Shown here one piece after another: positions 1 through 7,220 of a stretch of 7,220 nt of DNA (within the stretch, counting starts at the first letter, position 1; each line of letters starts with the position of its first letter). The position numbers were made by a program, and so were the translations under genes. The notes beneath the pieces were generated by a model, which saw only the letters and a list, made by a program, of their open reading frames with translations, did no database searches and was not told the origin of the DNA. The stretch comes from Selenomonadaceae bacterium (lineage in GTDB: Bacteria; Bacillota; Negativicutes; Selenomonadales; Selenomonadaceae), in contig JAFTEG010000312.1 in NCBI GenBank assembly GCA_017453765.1, positions 1 to 7,220 of the forward strand. The letters are read 5' to 3'.

Positions 1-489
1 CGGCGAAACTTCCTGCACGCCGACAATCGAAGTTTTGTACTCGTTAAAAACTTCAACCATTTGCTGAAGGACGGGCTTTTTTGAAATTACAACGTCGTCA
101 CCCAAAAGCACGGCGAAAGGTTCATTGCCGATAAAGTGGCTGGCAGTCAAGACGGCGTGACCTAAACCAAGCGGCTGTTTCTGCCGTATGAAGTGAATGT
201 TGGCAATTTCCGGAATGGATCGTACCAACTCAAGCATTTTTTCTTTGCCGCTTTTTTCAAGTTCAAGCTCAAGTTCAATGGAGCGGTCGAAGTGATCTTC
301 AATGGAGCGCTTGTTTCTGCCGGTGACAACGATAATATCTTCGACGCCTGCCGCCGCCGCCTCTTCGATAATGTATTGAATCGTCGGCTTGTCGACTATC
401 GGCAACATTTCTTTGGGCTGGGACTTCGTTGCAGGTAAAAATCTCGTACCCAATCCTGCGGCAGGAATTACGGCTTTTCTGACTTTCAT
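1..489 (-). CDS. galU: UTP-glucose-1-phosphate uridylyltransferase, N-terminal part (runs off the window)
   Basis: Cytoplasmic enzyme that joins UTP and glucose-1-phosphate to make UDP-glucose, the sugar donor for cell-envelope polysaccharides and an entry point to UDP-galactose. The 163 visible codons begin [10 protein letters not shown], followed by the nucleotide-binding signature [11 protein letters not shown] (residues 12-22), [10 protein letters not shown] (26-35), the QPLGLGHAV segment (105-113) and the LLGDD metal/nucleotide motif (128-132). All are typical of GalU-type nucleotidyltransferases. Full-length GalU is about 290-300 residues, so a little over half is present and the C-terminus lies to the left of the window. 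The ATG at 489-487 is preceded by AAGGTGA (500-494), which supports this start. It has its own promoter and is insulated from DUF805 upstream by a terminator. Paralogues such as a glucose-1-phosphate thymidylyltransferase are less likely given the [13 protein letters not shown] context. Confidence 0.95.
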   Translation of the reverse strand, partial: MKVRKAVIPAAGLGTRFLPATKSQPKEMLPIVDKPTIQYIIEEAAAAGVEDIIVVTGRNKRSIEDHFDRSIELELELEKSGKEKMLELVRSIPEIANIHFIRQKQPLGLGHAVLTASHFIGNEPFAVLLGDDVVISKKPVLQQMVEVFNEYKTSIVGVQEVSP

Positions 490-521
490 AATCTCACCTT
501 CCGAAAAAATTTTTCTGAAAG

Positions 522-530
522 ATTATACCA
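522..530 (-). promoter_or_regulatory. Extended -10 promoter of galU
   Basis: The minus strand reads TGGTATAAT: a perfect TATAAT at 527-522 with the TG of an extended -10 one base further upstream (530-529). Transcription would start near 515 and leave a leader of about 25 nt before the galU ATG. The expected -35 position (about 545-550) holds only ATTAAA and touches the edge of the heptamer tract at 546-580, so the extended -10 would have to compensate. Confidence 0.6.
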
Positions 531-545
531 TAAATCAAGAAATAT

Positions 546-580
546 TTAATCCTTAATTCTTAATCCTTAATCCTTAATTC
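546..580 (+). repeat. Five tandem heptamers TTAATYC
   Basis: Five adjacent 7-bp units, in order TTAATCC, TTAATTC, TTAATCC, TTAATCC, TTAATTC, with no gap between them. On the minus strand the unit is GRATTAA. The tract lies between the DUF805 terminator and the galU promoter, with one end at the place where the galU -35 element should be. It encodes nothing. Confidence 0.9.
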
Positions 581-615
581 AAAAAAAATTCCCACTTCCA
601 ATTTTGAAAGCGGGA
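581..615 (-). terminator. Rho-independent terminator for the DUF805 gene
   Basis: Read on the minus strand, positions 615-590 form a 10-bp stem around a six-base loop AAAAUU, followed by AUUUUUUUU. Two of the stem pairs are G-U on the minus-strand RNA but would be A-C mismatches on the plus-strand RNA. The structure is therefore built to work on the minus strand. It ends DUF805 transcription about 145 nt after the stop codon and insulates galU. Confidence 0.75.
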
Positions 616-670
616 TAATTTTTTGGTTGCAGGTTAAATTTTTAAGGGGTTGACTAAAGTTAGTTTGAGT

Positions 671-698
671 TTGAGTTAAAGAATTTGAGTTAAAGAGT
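671..698 (+). repeat. Two tandem 14-bp repeats in the DUF805 3' region
   Basis: TTGAGTTAAAGAAT (671-684) is followed directly by TTGAGTTAAAGAGT (685-698), differing by one base. The period of 14 is twice seven, and the repeat contains the unit GAGTTAA that also occurs in the tract at 4495-4564. The flanks (about 661-670 and 699-705) hold looser GAGTTTGAGT and TAGAGTA copies. In the DUF805 transcript this is a pyrimidine-rich 3' untranslated stretch. No gene is visible between 616 and 759. Confidence 0.7.
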
Positions 699-759
699 TA
701 GAGTAGGTTTAAAAAGTTGGGGGAGTTAAAATTTTTGAGAAGGTTAAAGTTTTTAAAGC

Positions 760-1245
760 TTACTTTGTTTCGCCGTATTCGTTGGCACCTTCGTCACCTC
801 TCATATAGAGCAGGTACGCCAAGAATCCCAAGTTTACAACGGAATCAAATATCGTGAAGGGGGTTAATAAATCTGCCGCGAGGGGGAATGCAATGTAGTA
901 GACGTTTGCCATTATTCCGAAGGCTAAGAATATTTTTGCTAAGGTCGCGTCTTTGCCGAAGTCGTGCAGGCGCTTAACATTCAAGCAGTAATCCGATATC
1001 CATATCACGATCATAATCAGCGGAGTAATTACCGCCGTCCATTCCGGCAACGTCGCACCGAACAGCGTGTAGGCGATAAAGCATGTTTCAACCAAGAAGA
1101 CTACCGCGAATGCCATTAATATCAGCATTACTTCACGCTTTAAAAATGTCATTCTGCTTATTCTGCCGTGTGTAGTGAAAAATTTTTCAGTGAATGTTTC
1201 TTTGCTTATTTCTGCTATTTGTTTTTTTATAATTTCGTTCGTCAT
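760..1245 (-). CDS. DUF805 family small membrane protein
   Basis: A 161-residue protein with the two DUF805 signatures: GRISRMTFL (residues 27-35, matching the usual GRxxRxxF/Y start of the domain) and the RLHDFGKDATLAKI loop (92-105, the family's RLHD-G block). Hydrophobic segments at about 40-62, 71-88, 104-126 and 132-148 suggest four membrane helices, with a short charged N-terminus and a polar C-terminus. DUF805 proteins are integral inner-membrane proteins with no established biochemical activity, so no function is assigned. The ATG at 1245-1243 has a good ribosome-binding site, AAAGGAGA at 1261-1254. The gene is monocistronic: it has its own promoter at 1293-1321 and its own terminator at 581-615, and it is divergent from the lipase gene. 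The length is normal for the family. Confidence 0.85.
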   Translation of the reverse strand: MTNEIIKKQIAEISKETFTEKFFTTHGRISRMTFLKREVMLILMAFAVVFLVETCFIAYTLFGATLPEWTAVITPLIMIVIWISDYCLNVKRLHDFGKDATLAKIFLAFGIMANVYYIAFPLAADLLTPFTIFDSVVNLGFLAYLLYMRGDEGANEYGETK

Positions 1246-1292
1246 TGTTATCGTCTCCTTTAAAATTTTTTTACGTTCAATCTTTCTGTCAC

Positions 1293-1321
1293 TTTATACG
1301 CACGAGCTTTAAAAATATTAA
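1293..1321 (-). promoter_or_regulatory. Candidate promoter of the DUF805 gene
   Basis: Minus strand TTAATA (1321-1316) and TATAAA (1298-1293) are separated by exactly 17 bp, a four-of-six and a five-of-six match to the sigma-70 hexamers. Transcription would begin near 1286, about 40 nt before the ATG. The sequence CTGTCAC (1286-1292), one arm of an inverted repeat, sits at the predicted start point. Confidence 0.5.
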
Positions 1322-1338
1322 TGACGCGAAAAAAATTT

Positions 1339-1367
1339 TTGCCTTCACGTGACAGTTATGTTAAACT
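1339..1367 (+). promoter_or_regulatory. Candidate promoter of the lipase gene
   Basis: Plus strand TTGCCT (1339-1344) and TAAACT (1362-1367) are spaced by 17 bp, each a four-of-six match to the sigma-70 hexamers. The spacer contains the palindrome TCACGTGA (1345-1352), part of the possible operator described separately. Transcription from here would start just before the lipase ribosome-binding site. The match is weak and the call is tentative. Confidence 0.3.
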
Positions 1368-1380
1368 GCGAAAAATTTTT

Positions 1381-1386
1381 TGGAGG
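1381..1386 (+). promoter_or_regulatory. Ribosome-binding site fixing the lipase start
   Basis: TGGAGG lies 8 bp upstream of the ATG at 1395. An in-frame TTG at 1380 overlaps this site and therefore cannot be the start, so the protein begins MRNFMLK. Confidence 0.8.
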
Positions 1387-1394
1387 AAATTTTT

Positions 1395-2762
1395 ATGCGA
1401 AATTTTATGCTAAAGATTTTCATGGCGCTGATGAGCCTTGCAATTTTTTCCGCCGTCACGTTTTTTTCAAGCGCCGCTAGTGCAGAAGAAAATCTCACGG
1501 AAACAGATTTTGAAACGCGGGAGATACAGTTAATCTGCGCGATGAGTTCTCTTGCCGCGTACAGCAACGATAACAGCTACATGGTGCGCAGTAATTTAAA
1601 TTCGCGCGGCTGGAATATTAACTCAATTACAAGCGCCAAAAACGGCGTCAACGTCAAGGCTTATGTTATCGACAAAACTTTTTATGACGGTCGCACGGTA
1701 AAAATTTTGGTTATCGCCGGCACGGAAGATTTGAAAGACGTCGAAACAGATTTTAAATTAGGCGGCGTCACGTTGCACAAAGATAAAAATGACGGCGTGT
1801 TTGTACACAAAGGTTTTCGCGATTATGCCGACGCGACGCTTGCCGACGGGCTTGCCGAATACCTTGTCGAAGATTTAAAAAATAATCCCAATGAAACGCT
1901 TTACCTTACCGGTCACAGTCTAGGCGGCTCCGTTGCACTTGTGGCGGCGCTAAGGCTTAACGATATGGGCGTTGACAAAAATCGTATGAAGGTTATCACG
2001 TTCGGCGCGTTGGCGGTGGGTAACCAGGCGCTTGCCGATGAATACGAAAGTAAAATTGGTTTGACGCGAATCGAAGTTAAAGGCGACGTTGTTAAAAAAA
2101 TGTTTAAGCCCTTCGGCTACGTGCAATTCGGCGAAACCGTGACGTGGAAACCTGCCAAAAGCGCGAATCACCATGAACACAAAGTAGCAATGTATCTTGA
2201 CTGCGCGCTTAGAAATTATTTCGACGCGGAAGGTTTTACATTCAGTGACGATATACGCGAAGGCAAAATCGACGCGTCCATTTACGTGGCGCCGGTACGT
2301 TTTGTGAAAAAAAATTTCGCCCCGAAGGACGAAAAATATATTTACGGCATTTTGCGTACCGGCTTGACCGACAAGTTTAACGGGCTGACTTTCGACGAGA
2401 CGCATTACATTGAAGTCAAGGACGCCGATAATATTTCTTATGACATTCATGAGCTTATCGAGACTGCCAAAAGTTTTAATCGCGAATGCGTTTTGGTGCA
2501 ACTTGTCAGCTGTGAAAGAGTTCGTGATTCGCGTGACGTTGAGTATAACGTAATGCTTTATGAATTTGTCTACGATTTAAACGGCATGCCAATATTTATG
2601 CAGACTTCCGGCATGACGACGTTGGACGTTACCATACTTGAGGCGGCGTCTTTGGTGCAAGAGAATTTGCATAAAAAATTTGAAAATGCCGTCACTCAAA
2701 ATTCAGATGAAAGCTCAGATGAAGTCCGCGCAGATTCGGATGAAATTCCGCAGATTGATTGA
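1395..2762 (+). CDS. Secreted class 3 lipase (alpha/beta hydrolase) with acidic tail
   Basis: A 455-residue exported hydrolase. Residues 1-30 form a signal peptide: basic MRNFMLK, a long hydrophobic core, and the cleavage site ASA before EEN. The mature part has a Lipase_3 domain. IAGTED at 107-112 matches the family's RGTxxxD block near the oxyanion hole. GHSLGG holds the nucleophile Ser175. VKGDVV places the likely catalytic Asp231, and HHEHKVAMY places the likely catalytic His262 five residues before a Tyr, as in known class 3 lipases. All three triad residues are present, so it is probably active on acylglycerols or other esters, but the substrate cannot be read from the sequence. About 190 residues after the triad are not recognised. 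The last 22 or so residues are rich in Ser, Asp and Glu. It has no partner gene; its transcript may end at the hairpin at 2915-2937. Confidence 0.85.
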   Translation: MRNFMLKIFMALMSLAIFSAVTFFSSAASAEENLTETDFETREIQLICAMSSLAAYSNDNSYMVRSNLNSRGWNINSITSAKNGVNVKAYVIDKTFYDGRTVKILVIAGTEDLKDVETDFKLGGVTLHKDKNDGVFVHKGFRDYADATLADGLAEYLVEDLKNNPNETLYLTGHSLGGSVALVAALRLNDMGVDKNRMKVITFGALAVGNQALADEYESKIGLTRIEVKGDVVKKMFKPFGYVQFGETVTWKPAKSANHHEHKVAMYLDCALRNYFDAEGFTFSDDIREGKIDASIYVAPVRFVKKNFAPKDEKYIYGILRTGLTDKFNGLTFDETHYIEVKDADNISYDIHELIETAKSFNRECVLVQLVSCERVRDSRDVEYNVMLYEFVYDLNGMPIFMQTSGMTTLDVTILEAASLVQENLHKKFENAVTQNSDESSDEVRADSDEIPQID

Positions 2763-2783
2763 CAATATAATTTTTGATATTAG

Positions 2784-2812
2784 TTGACGAAAGAATTTTT
2801 GTTTGATAAAAT
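2784..2812 (+). promoter_or_regulatory. Strong promoter in the lipase-azlC gap
   Basis: TTGACG (2784-2789) and TAAAAT (2807-2812) are separated by exactly 17 bp, each differing from the sigma-70 consensus by one base. It points away from the lipase gene into a region with no plus-strand ORF of useful length, which makes a non-coding transcript the natural product. Predicted start is near 2819. Confidence 0.65.
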
Positions 2813-2818
2813 CCAACT

Positions 2819-2939
2819 GTACAAATCAGGATAATATAATCATTTATAAGCAATCAAACAGAGTCAGCCGGTGTTGGCACGTCGGCTACCTCTCAAACAG
2901 ATGTTTACACGGATAGCCGCAGTGGAATGCGGCTTTTCT
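2819..2939 (+). ncRNA. Candidate small non-coding RNA, about 120 nt
   Basis: This transcript is inferred from three elements in line: a near-consensus promoter just upstream, a first hairpin at 2866-2887 and an intrinsic terminator hairpin at 2915-2937. The first hairpin pairs AGCCG with CGGCT and GTG with CAC around a TTGG loop, leaving a GT bulge. CGGCTA (2883-2888) could instead pair with TAGCCG (2914-2919), the left arm of the terminator, so two folds exclude each other. The octamer CAAACAGA occurs twice, at 2855-2862 and 2895-2902. No protein gene follows on this strand, so it is unlikely to be a leader. I do not recognise a known RNA family. It could instead be the 3' end of the lipase mRNA. 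Confidence 0.4.
2915..2937 (+). terminator. Rho-independent terminator, plus strand
   Basis: A perfect 7-bp stem (2915-2921 with 2928-2934) closes a GTGGAA loop and runs into TTTT. Only the plus-strand orientation has the U run. It would end both the candidate small RNA and any read-through from the lipase gene, and it shields the convergent azlC gene. Confidence 0.75.
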
Positions 2940-2965
2940 ACGTTATAAAGTAAAATATTTTTAAA

Positions 2966-3664
2966 TTAATCTTTAATCGGTTTAAGTACGGCGGCAATAC
3001 CGGCAATTAAAATCGTCAGCACGATTGTTCGCGTACCGCCGGAAATGTCGCTGAAAAATATCGACGCCAAAAAACTCAGCGCGAAACTTGCAATTACCGC
3101 AACGCCAACAACTTTGTCTTTGCGTGACGGCGGAATTATTATCGCCAAAAACATTCCGTACAACGCGACAGATAACGCGCTGACTACTGAAGGCGGCAAA
3201 ATATTTCCCGCGACAATGCCAAGCGCTGTACCGATTGACCAGCCCGGCAACGCCGTCAACATTGCGCCGTAATTGTAAAATGGATTTAACTTGCCCGGTC
3301 GTGCTACGGCAATGCCGAAAATTTCGTCCGTCACGTCGAAGCCTACAAAAATTCTGTGGTAAAACGGCGTGTCGGGCGAAAATTTTTGGCTAAGTACCGC
3401 GCTCATCAAAACGTAGCGCGCATTTGCTATCAGCGTTAAAATCGCCAGCTCCATGTACGGCGCGTCGGTTATCATTACTGCCAATGCCGCGTATTCGCCG
3501 GCGGAGGCGTTATTCAGCAGGCTCATCAGAAATCCTTCAAACGGCGTCATACCTACTTGCCGCGCTACAATTCCAAGCGTAAAGCTTACAACGAAGTAGC
3601 CCAAGCCTATCGGTATGCCGTCACGAAATCCATCTGATAAAGCCTGCCGATTTTCTTTTGTCAA
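2966..3664 (-). CDS. AzlC family branched-chain amino acid permease subunit
   Basis: A 232-residue integral membrane protein with the AzlC pattern. An N-terminal amphipathic stretch leads into IPIGLGYFVVSFTLGIVARQ (residues 17-36). Then come the conserved NARYVLMSAVLS block (81-92), FDVTDEIFGIA (109-119) and GWSIGTALGIVAGN (141-154), with further helices to the C-terminus. In the family, AzlC is the large subunit that exports branched-chain amino acids or related compounds together with the small subunit AzlD. No AzlD ORF follows here, which is unusual. Length is normal. The start is TTG at 3664-3662, supported by GGAGG at 3678-3674. The gene begins 15 bp after the stop of the exported-protein gene upstream, so the two are translated from one message. 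Substrate specificity is unknown. Confidence 0.85.
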   Translation of the reverse strand: MTKENRQALSDGFRDGIPIGLGYFVVSFTLGIVARQVGMTPFEGFLMSLLNNASAGEYAALAVMITDAPYMELAILTLIANARYVLMSAVLSQKFSPDTPFYHRIFVGFDVTDEIFGIAVARPGKLNPFYNYGAMLTALPGWSIGTALGIVAGNILPPSVVSALSVALYGMFLAIIIPPSRKDKVVGVAVIASFALSFLASIFFSDISGGTRTIVLTILIAGIAAVLKPIKD

Positions 3665-3673
3665 TTAAAAACG

Positions 3674-3678
3674 CCTCC
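3674..3678 (-). promoter_or_regulatory. Ribosome-binding site deciding the TTG start of azlC
   Basis: GGAGG lies 9 bp before the TTG start codon and directly behind the stop codon of the preceding gene (3682-3680), which is the geometry of translational coupling. No ATG is available at the right place. Confidence 0.75.
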
Positions 3679-3679
3679 G

Positions 3680-4480
3680 CTACTTTTCTGCCGTGCTTTC
3701 AGCGTTAGAATTATTTTCAACGGCGGAATTATTTTCAGCGGAAGGATTTTCACCGGAATTTTCTTCCGGCACGCCTGCGCCTGAAAAAATCTGCGCGATA
3801 AGCGCGTCAATCAGCAAAGGATCTGTTTCACGAATGATAAAAAGCGGGTCGACAAATTCACTGAGCGCGCTGATATCCTGCGGCATCCAGTAAAAATCGC
3901 CGTTATCGTCCTCAATCATCTTGCAGGTAACGTCGAAAGTCGCGGGACCTCTCACGGTGAGTTCGCTGACAATGCCGAGAAGTGACATTAACGCCATTTT
4001 TTGAAATTGACCGTCGGACGCCAATTCGGCAGGCGTATTCATATGCCGCATGACGTCCATTGTCACGAAGTCCGCGTTTTGATTTTTGTAAGCGTCAATC
4101 GCCTCTTGGTCGAAGTGATTCGCCGTAATTTCGACAACGGGATTTTCCTTGTCATCCTTTTTTAGCCGCGTTGAAATTTTTATCAGCGAACGAATTTTTT
4201 CCGCGTAGGCTGATTGAACCTTTTCAAAATTTTCTTTGTTAAGGGGATAATTTTTAAACGGCACCATGATATGGTTTTTCATAGGCTTTGTAATTTTTTC
4301 GTAAGCAAAATCTTTTGGAAGTCCCGTTGCCTCCATATGTTCCGAAGTTCCAAAAGTGTAAAGCTCCGCGTAAGCTAAAATTGCTTTGTCGGCGCTGTAC
4401 TTCGGTGTTGCCGCGTTTGCAGTTGTAAAGCCGATTAGCATTAGAACCGTGACGATTAAAGTTAAAAATCGCTTTAACAT
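3680..4480 (-). CDS. Unrecognised exported protein with Asn/Ser/Glu-rich C-terminal tail
   Basis: I do not recognise this 266-residue protein with certainty. Residues 1-23 form a signal peptide (MLKR, a hydrophobic core, then the ANA cleavage site). There is no lipobox cysteine, so it should be released or held by other contacts rather than lipidated. The mature region (24 to about 235) is mixed helix and strand, with one possible single cysteine at 186 in FDVTCKMIEDDNGDFYW (182-198). That strand pattern recalls NTF2-like extracellular domains such as DUF5105, but the resemblance is weak. Residues 239-266 are low-complexity, rich in Asn, Ser, Glu and Ala. The ATG at 4480 has AAGGAG (4494-4489) eight bases upstream. 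It is followed after 15 bp by azlC and lies 105 bp downstream of gyrB, across a heptamer tract. Confidence 0.7.
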   Translation of the reverse strand: MLKRFLTLIVTVLMLIGFTTANAATPKYSADKAILAYAELYTFGTSEHMEATGLPKDFAYEKITKPMKNHIMVPFKNYPLNKENFEKVQSAYAEKIRSLIKISTRLKKDDKENPVVEITANHFDQEAIDAYKNQNADFVTMDVMRHMNTPAELASDGQFQKMALMSLLGIVSELTVRGPATFDVTCKMIEDDNGDFYWMPQDISALSEFVDPLFIIRETDPLLIDALIAQIFSGAGVPEENSGENPSAENNSAVENNSNAESTAEK

Positions 4481-4494
4481 TTAAAATTCTCCTT

Positions 4495-4564
4495 GAGTTA
4501 AGAGTTAAGAGTGAGGAGTGAAGAGTGAGGAGTTAAGAGTGAGGAGTGAGGAGTGAGGAGTGAA
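4495..4564 (+). repeat. Ten tandem heptamers GAGTKAR between gyrB and the exported-protein gene
   Basis: Ten contiguous 7-bp units, in order two GAGTTAA, then GAGTGAG, GAGTGAA, GAGTGAG, GAGTTAA, three GAGTGAG and GAGTGAA; a degenerate eleventh (GAGTAGC) follows to 4571. The array directly abuts the ribosome-binding site (4494-4489) of the downstream minus-strand gene, so in its mRNA the repeats are read as TTAACTC, CTCACTC and TTCACTC immediately 5' of the site. Five of the junctions create CTCCT, the complement of the AGGAG in that site. Confidence 0.95.
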
Positions 4565-4566
4565 GA

Positions 4567-4582
4567 GTAGCTTACAAGCTAC
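4567..4582 (-). other. Perfect 7-bp inverted repeat just after gyrB
   Basis: GTAGCTT and AAGCTAC are separated by two bases and start three bases beyond the gyrB stop codon. The RNA would form a short stable hairpin with a four-base loop. The following bases are not U-rich, so it is a poor intrinsic terminator; it could be a pause or a 3'-end stabiliser. If it does not terminate, gyrB and the two genes behind it share a transcript. Confidence 0.5.
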
Positions 4583-4585
4583 CGG

Positions 4586-6721
<2,136 letters not shown>

Positions 6722-6762
6722 TCGGCGAAAAGTACATTCCGGCGACGGGTAAAAAATAAAGC

Positions 6763-6791
6763 GTGACAATATCGCAAGAAAAAGTTAAAAT
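6763..6791 (+). promoter_or_regulatory. carB promoter
   Basis: GTGACA (6763-6768) and TAAAAT (6786-6791) are 17 bp apart, each one base from the sigma-70 consensus. Transcription would start near 6798 and produce a leader of about 140 nt that contains the repeat block. The -10 is the same TAAAAT used at 2807-2812. Confidence 0.6.
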
Positions 6792-6830
6792 CTTTTACAG
6801 GGACCAGGGAAGAGGGATTAGAAATTTTTA

Positions 6831-6920
6831 ATTGCGCATTACGCTTAGAGCTTAGAGTCATAATTCCAAATTCTAAATTCTAAATTCCATTACGCATTAC
6901 GCATTGCGCATTACGCATTA
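6831..6920 (+). repeat. Composite heptamer block in the carB leader
   Basis: Ninety bases made almost wholly of 7-bp units of several kinds: ATTGCGC, ATTACGC, TTAGAGC, TTAGAGT, a nine-base break (6859-6867), AAATTCT twice, AAATTCC, then ATTACGC twice, ATTGCGC, ATTACGC and a final ATTA. Two ATTRCGC clusters bracket the TTAGAGY and AATTCYA units. The block ends five bases before the carB ribosome-binding site. No ORF or terminator hairpin is evident in the leader. Confidence 0.85.
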
Positions 6921-6924
6921 AAAA

Positions 6925-6930
6925 GGGAGG
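6925..6930 (+). promoter_or_regulatory. Ribosome-binding site deciding the TTG start of carB
   Basis: GGGAGG lies eight bases before TTG at 6939. There is no ATG nearby, and the conserved protein begins within a few residues of this codon. Confidence 0.8.
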
Positions 6931-6938
6931 TTTAATAT

Positions 6939-7220
6939 TTGCCGAAGAAAAAAAATCTTAAAAAAGTTTTAGTAATAGGATCGGGACCTATCATAATCGG
7001 ACAGGCGGCGGAATTTGACTACGCCGGTTCACAAGCATGTCGCGCGTTGAAAGAGGAAGGCTTAGAAGTCGTCTTGGTAAATTCCAACCCCGCCACGATA
7101 ATGACTGACACGAACATTGCCGACAGAGTTTACATAGAGCCGTTGACGTTGGAATTTTTAACGGCGATTATAGAAAAGGAACGTCCCGACGGTTTACTTG
7201 CAACACTCGGCGGACAAGCC
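6939..7220 (+). CDS. carB: Carbamoyl-phosphate synthase large subunit, N-terminal fragment (runs off the window)
   Basis: The large subunit makes carbamoyl phosphate from bicarbonate, ammonia (delivered by CarA from glutamine) and two ATP, feeding pyrimidine and arginine synthesis. The 94 visible codons show the diagnostic start: [20 protein letters not shown] (residues 8-27), then [14 protein letters not shown] (28-41), [14 protein letters not shown] (44-57), [10 protein letters not shown] (61-70) and LLATLGGQA (86-94). CarB is about 1,070 residues, so less than a tenth is here. The start is TTG with a good ribosome-binding site, and a strong promoter lies about 150 bp upstream. carA normally sits directly upstream; here that place is taken by divergent gyrB, so carB opens its own transcription unit. 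Confidence 0.95.
   Translation, partial: MPKKKNLKKVLVIGSGPIIIGQAAEFDYAGSQACRALKEEGLEVVLVNSNPATIMTDTNIADRVYIEPLTLEFLTAIIEKERPDGLLATLGGQA

Noticed and set aside
193..438. Plus-strand ORF of 81 codons
   Set aside because: It lies antisense within galU, whose protein is clearly conserved; the ORF is a shadow.
1246..1394. Structured DUF805-associated RNA motif upstream of the DUF805 gene
   Set aside because: RNA motifs have been named after DUF805 genes in other bacteria, but the leader predicted here is only about 40 nt and I see no convincing structure in it.
1950..2501. Minus-strand ORF of 183 codons inside the lipase gene
   Set aside because: It is antisense to the catalytic and C-terminal part of the lipase, has no signature and no ribosome-binding site, and is explained as a shadow.
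2901..2948. Fifteen-codon plus-strand ORF starting MFTRIAAVEC
   Set aside because: It has no ribosome-binding site, runs through the terminator stem, and shows no hydrophobic toxin-like segment.
4495..4564. CRISPR-like array
   Set aside because: The units are 7 bp and contiguous with no spacers; this is a tandem repeat, not a CRISPR.
4567..4582. Rho-independent terminator for gyrB
   Set aside because: The hairpin is good but the following bases lack a U run, so it is listed only as an inverted repeat.

Overview
This window comes from a bacterial chromosome of moderate GC. Ribosome-binding sites are strong (AAGGAG or GGAGG type), TTG and GTG starts are common, and the GyrB, GalU and CarB sequences look like those of Bacillota. 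A Negativicutes or Selenomonad-type anaerobe is my best guess from overall style. That assignment is inference; no rRNA or marker search was possible.

Layout, left to right. The minus strand carries the N-terminal 163 codons of galU (UTP-glucose-1-phosphate uridylyltransferase), cut by the window edge. Upstream of it lie an extended -10 promoter, a tract of TTAATYC heptamers and a minus-strand terminator. That terminator closes a small DUF805 membrane-protein gene (760-1245, minus). A divergent promoter region (1246-1394) separates DUF805 from a plus-strand gene for a secreted class 3 lipase (1395-2762) with a recognisable Ser-Asp-His triad. The lipase-azlC gap (2763-2965) holds a near-consensus sigma-70-type promoter, two strong hairpins and a plus-strand terminator, which together look like a free-standing small RNA gene of about 120 nt.

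Next is a minus-strand cluster that reads gyrB (6646-4586), an unrecognised exported protein (4480-3680) and an azlC-type permease (3664-2966). The last two are tightly coupled. gyrB is separated from them by ten tandem 7-bp repeats that end directly against the next ribosome-binding site. At the right edge carB (carbamoyl-phosphate synthase large subunit) starts on the plus strand, divergent from gyrB, behind a good promoter and a roughly 140-nt leader filled with heptameric repeats. No carA precedes it.

The genes do not form one pathway. They are housekeeping genes (gyrB, carB, galU) mixed with envelope or exported functions. What ties the window together is the non-coding DNA: three intergenic regions carry tandem repeats with a period of 7 bp (or 14 = 2x7), and several units can be read as variants of one degenerate heptamer. 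These repeats, the candidate small RNA and a repeat-encoded Asn/Glu-rich extension on GyrB are the parts most worth a second look.
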